Assembly: GCA_013397865.1 (NCBI GenBank)
Contig: VZTI01003643.1
Location: 482,437-546,436 of the forward strand
Direction of reading: 5' to 3'
Source: Struthidea cinerea
Taxonomy: Eukaryota; Chordata; Aves; Passeriformes; Corcoracidae
Length of the DNA stretch: 64,000 bases
Below, one piece after another: positions 55,601 to 64,000 of the stretch. Below the pieces are notes generated by a model. The model worked only from the letters and a program-made list of their open reading frames with translations. It was not told the origin of the DNA and searched no databases. Made by a program: the position numbers and the translations under genes. How positions within the stretch are numbered: the stretch's first letter is position 1; each line of letters opens with the position of its first letter.

Positions 55601-58600
55601 GCCCTTAAAACACCTTGCCTTGCTAAGCTTGTAGGGTAAATGGGCTAATCCCTCCCTTCCTGGACTAAGGGGCAGGAGATTATTGAGTAGGGTGAGGGAC
55701 GGAGTTGCACAGGAATGGAAGTTCCAGTACCTTTAGGATTCTGTGTATGTCAGGGAAGAAAGAGGCTTAAATGCGAGCAAAGTGCTCCCCACTAAAACCA
55801 GAGCAAGCCTGAAGTTTGCAACTTGTTGCTCATGCTGTGACCATCCTCTGTTTCTTCTCTCCCCTCCTGCCACGTATGTCCTCTGTCCTTTCCCGAGGTG
55901 CTCACAGCTTCACTCATGGTGACTCTCCCCAAAGCCCCACCCCAGCTCGCTCAAGACATTCCAGACCTATCCACGTCCCCCATCTGCCTTTCCCCAGCTC
56001 CAGCAGTGATTTCCATCCCTGTCCTTGTCCCTTTGATCCGGCTTCACCTGTACAGACAGTTTCCCGCTGTAGATTAGCGAGATATTTCCAATCAATCACG
56101 CAGGGATTAATGTCACTGCAAATGGGTTTATTTGTTTAAACACGTCTAATTTGCCATAATGTGACATGAGCTGCACAGAGCTGTGCATAACTCCAGGATT
56201 TCTGTTTCAGAGCCCAGTGACAATGCCAGTGTGAACTACGTGCTGTACAAAGGGGATTATTATGTCAGCAATGAGAACGTCTTCATGCACAAGGTGGATC
56301 CAGAGACGCTGGAAACGAAGGAAAAGGTGTGGGCAGGTGGGATAAGGGAGCTGGGCTAAAGATGGTGCACAATCACACCTTGCTGTTCCTAGGAGCAGCA
56401 AGGGGGAATCCAATTCCAAAGGAATTTGTCTGGACCATCACCAGCAGCATCTCTTTTTTGAGTCCCTGAACAATGTGTGCAGCAGCAAGGCAGCTCTCTC
56501 AGGGCTGGAGGTGCTGTCACTGCCCAGCTGGGCAGAGCTGGCATTTCTCCTCTGCTCTCCCTGCTTGCCTGGGCTTGTCTGCATCTCTCAGCAGAACAGG
56601 AAACAACTTTTTCCTGTGTACAAGAAAAAGTCAACATTGCTGATCTCACATCTGCCTTTTCCCTGGTGCTTTGCTTTCATATCTCTTCCCTTTATCTGCT
56701 TGTTACACCTCAAGCTTTGCACTCTCCAAAGCCTTGATCAAACCCTCTGTTGCAAAAGGGGTGCTTCAGCTGCCACTTGATTTTCTCCTCTTCTGGAAAA
56801 TGACCAAAGCAGCACAGAAGTTTTTTCCTCTGTCCTGAGCATCCTCTCCCAGGATCGTGGCTGGATGTGAGAGAAGGATGCGAGCTGTGACAGGAGAGCA
56901 TAAGCCATGTGTCCCCCCGCCTGCACCCTTAGAGGGGATTTGGGCTGGACAGTTGTGAGAAGATCTGAGGGAGGATTCTGCCCTTCCTAAATCAGTCTTT
57001 ACTGCTGGGCCTGTTTGACACTACAAAATGCCAGCTCAGAGCGTCCCTCAGGCCTCGAGGGAGCCGTTCCAGGAGTCCCTCCCTCCCTGCAGGATCAGTA
57101 GTGAGTCACGAATAAACTGTGTACAGAGCACAGCTACTGATGTCTCGTGGAGAGCTGGGTGATTTGCCACCTGATCTGCTGTAAACTAGAGTGCAGTGAT
57201 GAAAAGACAAGCGGGGATTTTTAGGTTCAGCTCTGTTGAACCAAATTGTCATTAAAAAAAAAAAAATCCCCTCAGACTGCTTTTTTAGATGCAGATTGGT
57301 ATTTTTTTTGGCTAAGTGAAGAAATGGAAGGGATGATTGCACATTTAAACTCTCCAGTTTGAGATTTCTTAATAGGACCTGGTTTTCTGAGCTTCCAGTG
57401 ACAAAACTCCTGGTGATTTTTTGGGGCAGTGACTGTCCCTTCACACATCTGCTTGTGCATATCATGGGCAGCATTCCCACTGTGTCAGCACTTGTGCCGT
57501 TAGGAATATTTATGTCTTCCAAGGAATGGTCAGTGCTATCATTCCTGCTTTACTGATAGAGAAACATCCTTCATTTTCAAGGATTTCAGGAAGACTGCAG
57601 GCAGAATGAAGGCTGGAGTCCACATCCCACATTATTCATAATGAATAAAGTTCATATAAGTCAATAAAGTCTGTTCCTCAGACTTCCACAAAACTGACCC
57701 TGAGGAAAGTCCTGCGCTGACTGAAAAATCTTTGGCATTTGCAGGTGGACTGGAGCAAATTTATTGCAGTGAATGGGGCCACAGCTCATCCTCACTACGA
57801 GGCTGATGGGACAACCTACAACATGGGCAATTCCTTTGGGAAGCATGGTAAGAAGGGCATGGCCAGGCTGATTTTTTGGGCAGGGTGTCCAGGATGCCTC
57901 CTGGTGCTGCTGCTTCTCCTGTTGAAGAAACACCCAAAGAGACCTTGAAATTGCTGTTTCTGAGTCAAAATGTCAATGGCAGTCTGTCCCATAAAATTGG
58001 CTCCTCTCAGCATTTAGTTTCAGATGTTTCTGACTTTGGCCTGTGAATATCCAGCAGATTCTCCTCTTCCTCTCCCAAGCTTTGCTGGAAAAAGGAGAAT
58101 GATTTTTTTTAGGTCCCATCCAGTATTGAAACCTTATCTGAAGAAATTGAACAATTAGCCTCGTGTTTTTCACTTACAATAAATAATTGGCTGTAGATGA
58201 GCACCAGAAGCGTTTATGCAGGAGAAAAGATGGAATTTATTCCAGTAGCCTGGGTATCTTACAGCAAAGCTGAATTTTATGGGATATTTTTCTTCTTCTC
58301 CGAACTGTGAGCATCTTGGTAGGATCCTGTTCCATCCACATGGCTGCTCGGAGCTATCAGTCACTGTGAGCTGTGTGAAATCCTTCTTTTCCAGAGGCCT
58401 CTGAAAACAGCCACTGCCCTTTACTGGGATCCCTCAGGCTCACTCCACATTTTCCCAGTTTTGATCATTTTTCATTCTTGCTGCTTTCATTTCCTTTTGG
58501 CCTCAGCAATGTCTAGCTTTGTACCACATGCTTTTTTCAGCTGGACACTACCAACTCTGGACTATTATTATTCAAACATGCTGCTCTTTCCTGCTCATAT

Positions 58601-61600
58601 GCTCAGGTTTATTAAATGAGCATCACCAAGGCTCAAAGTTTTCATTTCCTATGAGCTTGGGTTTTATTCTGCTCCTGTTATAGGAGAGCACTGCAGGCAG
58701 AACTGGCATTCTCCCAGGCTGAGAAGATCCTTCTACTTCCTTTCAAGCTTCCTTTTTTTTTGTTTTTCTTTTGGTAGATAAATCCTCTGTAGAACGGTTT
58801 ACTGCCTGCTGGTTTTCTGCTCGGTTTAGGAGAAGTGGTTCAAAGTATTCCTGGGGAGCAGGAAGGAGCAGAGCCTGAGTTTGGTTTGAACACCTTTTGT
58901 GCTTTCCAGGGTCCAGCTACAACATCATCAGGATCCCCCCACAGAAGGCAGGCCATGGGGACACTTTGGAGGGAGCCAAAGTGCTGTGCTCCATCCGTCC
59001 CATGGACAGGGCAAAGCCATCCTACTACCACAGCTTTGGTAAGACTCCACCCCAAACTCTGGGAATTTGGGCAAATGGGAGGCAGAAAGGGCTGTCCAGT
59101 TCTCTCTGCCCTTGAGATGTTTTCTCGCCTCATATTTGGGTGATATTCCTTCCTTGTCTCCTCAGGAATGACTGAAAACTACATCATTTTCATCGAGCAA
59201 CCCCTCAAGCTGAACCTGTTGAAGATCATCACCTCCAAGCTCCGTGGGAAAACCATTTTGGATGGGATAAGCTGGGAGCCTCAGCACAACACCTACTTCC
59301 ACGTGGTGAACAAGCACACTGGGGAGGTAGGTGGGTCTTTGGCCCCTGCGGCAGCAGGTCCGGAACCTTAGATCCCAAAAGTGCTACGTAGCAGCCATGG
59401 GGAGTTTATGGATCAATCCAGAAGTTACTGCAATAAAGGCTTTAAAGCAGGGGTGTAGATTTGTTAAGAATGGGATTTTCCTCTCTATTCATTCATTTCT
59501 TTGCCAGCCCTGAAAGGACAGGCAGAAAGAAGCAGTTTGGGGTTCATGAGACTTCAGCACAGGGACTGAAATGCAGGTCCCAGGTACCCCAGGGTATAAA
59601 AAGGTCAGAACCTGTGAAAGATGCACGGCAAGGGGCTGCTCGATATTTTGGTTTTTCTTACTCTGGTTTTGCTCCTCACTGCCTTAAAGCAGCCCTTTTG
59701 TGGCAACACAAGGACAGAAGGCAAATCCCAGAGAATGAGCGGGGGATGAAAAGGGGGAGAGAGAGGATAAAGCTCTCTGAGGTGAGGCTGGGAGCTCTGG
59801 AGAGGAGGTGCAGCTGTCCCGTGGTCCCTGCAGGTGCTGCCAGGGCAGTGGTGCTCCAGGCCCTTCGTGACCTTCCACCAGATCAACGCCTTCGAGGAGC
59901 GGGGCTGCGTGGTGCTGGACCTGTGCTGCCAGGACGACGGCACCAGCCTGGCTCTGTACACGCTGCAGAACTTGAGGAGGAGCGGGGAAGGGCTGGACCA
60001 GGTAAGATCCCTGCCTTTGCTTCCCCAGGATCTGCTGAGGCCCCGTGGCTGAGTGGCTTTTTCTGCAGCAAGGCTCAGGTTGGTGGAATGGAGAACACCA
60101 CGGGGACAAAAACTGAAATGATCATCTCTTGATGCTTTCTTCCCTTTTAAATCTCTCTCCATGGAGCATTCCTTTCAAAACTTTTCAAGCTGGTGTGTGA
60201 CACAGAGCTCCATAGCCTGGCAGAATTTATTTCTGGTTTAAAACCTTGGTTTTAATGACATTCATTTTCCTTCTCCCTGCGTAACACAATTTTCCCCCAA
60301 GAAATTACGCAAAATACGTTGTAGCGTTACTTAAAAATGGAAAAAGAAAAAGGAACCCTGTTCTTTAAGGCATTACTTCAGAAAAGGAGCAGTTTTTATG
60401 AAAATCACAGAAACACAAATACCACGGAAAGCCCTACATTGTCACCTCACACACAGCACGTTCTAATAAATTATTTATTGTGTCCAGCTCTGTGAAAAGC
60501 CCCATTTCAGGCCCTGCGAGGGGCATTATTTTGCATAGGTCACTCATGGGAAAAGTGGGGGTGCTTTCAGTTTCTCACCCTGCAGATGTGTTTATTGGAA
60601 ACCCAGTGTGCTGGGGGGGCTGCTGCATGTTCAGACACGGCTGAACTTCCTCTGTCTATGTCCTGAGCTGTCTGGAACCAACTCAGCTCCGACCTGAAAG
60701 GAGCACAGCTGTGTCCCATCGGGTTCTGCTTTCTTTTGGCATTTATTTTGGGTTTTTTCAAGTATTTTTTGAGCATATTCAAGTACAGCAGAGTGTTAAT
60801 CCCAGATTTTTTTTCATCCTTCTCTGAGCAAAGCCCGGCTGGAATTTGATGTGGCTGAAGGTGTCCTGGTGCCAACACTGGGCCTGTTTCCAACACCCAC
60901 ATTCTTCAACTGACAAGTGGCATCACCACAAAACTTTACCCCCCCCCCACACACAGAGGAGTAATTTCAGAACAGAATCTCAACCTGCACTGCATCAAAA
61001 GCATCAGGCATGTCTGGGCATGACCTGTGCTTTTGCTTGCTCACTAACCCATATTTTGTCTGGTAGAGTTCCTCAGCCAGGTTACATGAACCAGAAAAGC
61101 TTTGAAAACAAGGTTTCAGAATTAATACATATGATTAAAGTGAAGTTTCACAATTGAGCTGGTGAGTTGCAGACTGAAGTAACTGAAAGACACCAAAATA
61201 GGGTTGTTGTCATCTGTTTTATTGAGAAGGTTTAATAGATGGGAATATGATGAGTTCTAAGCTTGGCTTGAACTGAGCTTTAGTGGCAGTGGTGGAATTA
61301 GCCCCCTCATGCAATGTGCTGGGTGTCTGCCACACTGGGGGCTGCACTTTGCTCCCCAAGTAAATCCATCCTTCCCCTGGACTTCAAACAAATCCATGAG
61401 CACCTGAGCACGGAAGAGGGAATCCTGCAGGGTAACTTCAGGCACTGAACTGAGGCACGGTGCTCTCCTGCTTCTTCAGAGAGTGATGCAGAGCAACATA
61501 AACCTGTTCTAACTAAATAAAATTTAGTGCAGTGTCTGTCCCACTGCTGGATTTGGAGATAATGGACTAATTTGCACACCCAACTCAGCATTAATTACTG

Positions 61601-63241
61601 TGAAAGCAATGCTGACCCCTTTAATTCTTGTCTTTTTGGTTCCTACTGTAAATTACTGGAACGTGCAGAGAACTTCTTCTTTCCATTGTGTGCTTTACCT
61701 TACCAGAACTTGGTCAAACACATCAGGAAAAGAAGAATAATAATGCGAGGGTGTCTAAAATTTCAGAATTGTTTCCCAAAAGTGCATTTAGCCTGGAATG
61801 TCTCTCCTCTCTCCACCACCATCACTTTCTGTCTCTGTAACAGGTTTATGCCTCGATCCCCAGAGCTTTCCCTCGCCGCTTTGTCCTCCCTCTGCATGTG
61901 GATTCAGACACACCCGTGGGGAAAAACCTGAACCCACTGCCTTATACCCTGGCAAGGGCTGTGAAGGATGCAGATGGCAAGGTGTGTATCAAACCATAAA
62001 TGCATTCATGCAGCAGATGCTGCCCCGTGCCTCAGAGCTTTAACCACTTCTTGGTTGTGCACTGCTTGGTGGGACCACTGAGCTCTCCTGCCCTGTCCAG
62101 GCTGAACCAACCCTGCTGTAATGCACATTTCTCCAGGTCTGGTGCACACACGAAAATCTCCACCCTGAGGGCTTTGAGAAAGTTGGGGGCCTGGAGTTCC
62201 CCCAGATCAATTACGCTCGGTACAACGGCAGGAGGTACCGGTACTTCTACGGCTGTGGATTCGGGCACTTGGTTGGAGATTCCTTGATCAAGGTTGATGT
62301 GGAGACCAAGAATTTCAAGGTGAGGTGAAGTCAGCTTATCGAGTCCTTCCACTGAACTGGACTGAAGATGTGTCATTTACTGGGGGCTTTAGGGCTTTGT
62401 CCAGATGGGTCTGGGATGAGATTCCCAATTTCATCCCTCACCTGGCACCTTATGAATGTGGCACAGTCACCAAACAGGAGAGGATGGCACCATCACACTC
62501 CTGGAATGAAACTAATTAATTAAGAGGTTGAACTCTTAAGTTTCTTGGAGCACAGAATATTTCCAGGTGCCTTTGTGGGGAGCACTACCAGTTGTAACTC
62601 TGCTCACTGTAGTAGACAAGTATTAATGAAATGAAACTCATCCATGTGTTCCTGAAACTCATCTCTGTGTTCCTGAAGCTCATCCATATGTTCCTGTGCT
62701 TGCTAGATTTGGCAGGAGGAGGGATCCTACCCGTCAGAGCCTGTCTTTGTGCCAGTGCCTGATGCCACGGCAGAGGACAGCGGAGTCATCCTGTCTGTGG
62801 TGGTCTGCCCCGCTGAGGTAACTTGCTGTCAGTAGTTTGTCAAAGTCACCCAGCATTAATACACTTTTTAAACCCCAGAACTGGGTTTGAGGCTCCCTGG
62901 CTGATAGTTCCTTGCTCCCCAAGGGGTATTGCTCTGCCATGGCCAAGCACAGGCAGTGCAAGTAGGAGTTTTCCTTGGAATGTCCGCGTTTGCCAAGCGG
63001 AACCTGTGAGTCGCAGTGCTCCTGTCCCACAGGTTTAGTCTCCATGGCTGCTTGTACCTTTGTGTGCAAGCACAGGGGAAAGAAGTTCAGCCTGGACACT
63101 CACTCTGCCTTTCCCTTCCTCCTGCAGAACCAAAGTGCTTTCCTGCTCGTCCTGGATGCAGAGACCTTCCGGGAGCTGGGGCGAGCAGAAGTTGGGGTGC
63201 CAATGCCTTACGGATTCCACGGCATCTTCACTGCCCACTGA
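49601..63241 (+). CDS. BCO2: BCO2, beta-carotene 9',10'-oxygenase, 12 exons
   Basis: BCO2 cleaves carotenoids and xanthophylls asymmetrically at the 9',10' double bond and in mammals works in mitochondria. Exons: 49601-49709, 53902-54106, 55062-55273, 56211-56326, 57745-57847, 58910-59038, 59166-59326, 59834-60001, 61844-61981, 62137-62319, 62707-62817, 63128-63241. They give 582 residues (human about 579) with all phases consistent. The four iron-binding histidines are present: His229 (GATAHPHY), His289 (SYYHSFG), His360 (TFHQINAF) and His576 (YGFHG). Other family blocks are FNHWFDGMALLHQF, DFGTLAMPDPCK and YGCGFGHLVGDSLIKVDV. The N-terminus MPSARRNMLAKILLSAASLL is basic then hydrophobic, as a targeting sequence could be. 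A second in-frame ATG at 49622 is an alternative start. No lesion is seen. Confidence 0.96.
49710..53901 (+). other. BCO2: BCO2 intron 1
   Basis: A 4.2 kb intron separates the short N-terminal exon from exon 2. Phase 1 on both sides joins CCA-G to GT-TTC, giving PGFKN. I see no exon or CR1 element in it. The T-rich run near 50110-50170 is simple sequence. Confidence 0.6.
60002..61843 (+). other. BCO2: BCO2 intron 8
   Basis: A 1.8 kb intron with no recognised exon, RNA gene or CR1 copy. It holds a short run of C followed by CACACACA (near 60940) and AT-rich stretches. Other BCO2 introns over 300 bases likewise show nothing distinctive, apart from the tandem repeat before exon 11. Confidence 0.5.
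62634..62698 (+). repeat. Three-copy ~22-base tandem repeat before BCO2 exon 11
   Basis: The unit GAAACTCATCCATGTGTTCCT occurs three times with small changes (ATCTCTGTG, ATCCATATG). It ends about 9 bases before the exon 11 acceptor at 62706, so it supplies the pyrimidine context of that splice site. Confidence 0.8.
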
Positions 63242-64000
63242 TGGACTCCTGGGCACCTCCTGGGACTCAGGGCCGAGCCAGGCTCAGAAAACAACCTCTG
63301 CTACTTTCACCTCCCACCTTTCCATCGTGTCTGGGATGAAGGAACTGCTTTTTCTCTACCATAACCTCCTGTATTCCTAACAAAATACAGCCGAGGAAGG
63401 CGGAAGCCCCTTCACTCCCACAGCCCACTGCTTTATCTCCATTTTTTTTTACTATCTCGCTAGACCAGCTATAGCAGCAGTTCACAAAGGAGGCCAGGTG
63501 GAGGCTTGCAAGGGAGAAAATGGAAGCTGAGATGATCAGCCCCTTCCTTTGGCAGCAGTGTGCTCTGAGGGGAAGAGAAAATCGGTGCTTGGGGCTGTGA
63601 CTTTGCCTGAAATATGTAAAGCAGAAGAGAGGAGTAAAACCCAACAGGTGACAGGTGGGCCCAGTGAAGGGGTGTAAATCCCCCCCACTGCAGCAAGGTT
63701 GCCTTCAGTGGACTCGAGGGTAGGTGCAGACACTGCCAGAAGCTGTGCTTGTGCTTTTCTCTGTACAATAGCAGCGCCTTCAAAGAAAGCCTTGGGAAGT
63801 TTTTCCTTTCTTTCCCTGCCCTCACACAGTCTCATGGGCGTGGGGGACACATCTCCAGAGCAGGATACAGCTCTGCTGGCTGACAGTTCCTGCTCTCCTC
63901 CCAGTCCAACCAGTAGGAAACTCGGAGTGCTCCACTGTGGGTTTAAGCAGAGCAGAACAAACTCCAGCCCCCTGTGTCATCCAGGCTTCTCCATCTGCTG
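63242..64000 (+). other. BCO2: BCO2 3' untranslated region and flank
   Basis: The last 760 bases after the BCO2 stop carry no recognised exon and no AATAAA that I can find. The 3'UTR may extend beyond the window or use a variant signal. In mammals PTS follows; none of it is visible here. Confidence 0.5.

Noticed and set aside
1..64000. CRISPR arrays, operons, phage, integrons or retroviral genes
   Set aside because: None seen. The window is intron-rich vertebrate DNA, and the regular repeats present are minisatellites or CR1 tails.

Overview
This 64 kb window is vertebrate nuclear DNA, almost certainly from a bird. Every gene has several exons with GT-AG introns and clear vertebrate orthologues. 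The interspersed repeats are almost all short CR1-type LINE tails, as expected for birds. The IL18 reading frame resembles what I know of chicken IL-18. The gene order DIXDC1 - DLAT - (PIH1D2) - NKAPD1 - SDHD - IL18 - TEX12 - BCO2 matches human 11q23.1, which I recall as chicken chromosome 24. All identities come from reading translated exons and recalling the families; no search was run.

Layout. DIXDC1 (+) enters from the left: 18 coding exons are visible (540-14899) and the 5' exons lie outside. An alternative first exon for the short isoform sits at 5153-5175. DLAT (+, about 17.3-24.9 kb) has 14 exons, and a 124-base assembly gap hides its start codon. On the minus strand at 26.9-27.4 kb are two exon-like blocks of PIH1D2 with a nonsense codon and frameshifts, so it looks like a decayed gene. 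NKAPD1 (+, 28.07-30.90 kb) and SDHD (+, 32.31-35.22 kb) are complete. TIMM8B, which lies between them in mammals, is not seen. IL18 (-, 39.42 to 36.83 kb) is complete and includes a 9-base microexon next to the caspase cleavage site. Its TATA-type promoter is probably near 40.55 kb. TEX12 (+, 44.01-45.24 kb) is complete and has a GC-AG intron. BCO2 (+, 49.60-63.24 kb) is complete with 12 exons and all four iron-binding histidines. The window ends just after BCO2.

Role of the genes. This is a conserved synteny block, not an operon. DLAT (pyruvate dehydrogenase E2) and SDHD (complex II anchor) are core mitochondrial enzymes, and BCO2 cleaves carotenoids, also in mitochondria in mammals. DIXDC1 acts in Wnt/Dishevelled signalling, IL18 is an inflammatory cytokine and TEX12 builds the meiotic synaptonemal complex. 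NKAPD1 is a basic nuclear-type protein of poorly known function.

I found no convincing undescribed biological system. The observations most worth checking are the PIH1D2 decay, the IL18 microexon, the ambiguous TEX12 splice junction, a palindromic MITE-like element at 46.06-46.22 kb, and a degraded cysteine-rich coding relic at 41.6-42.04 kb.
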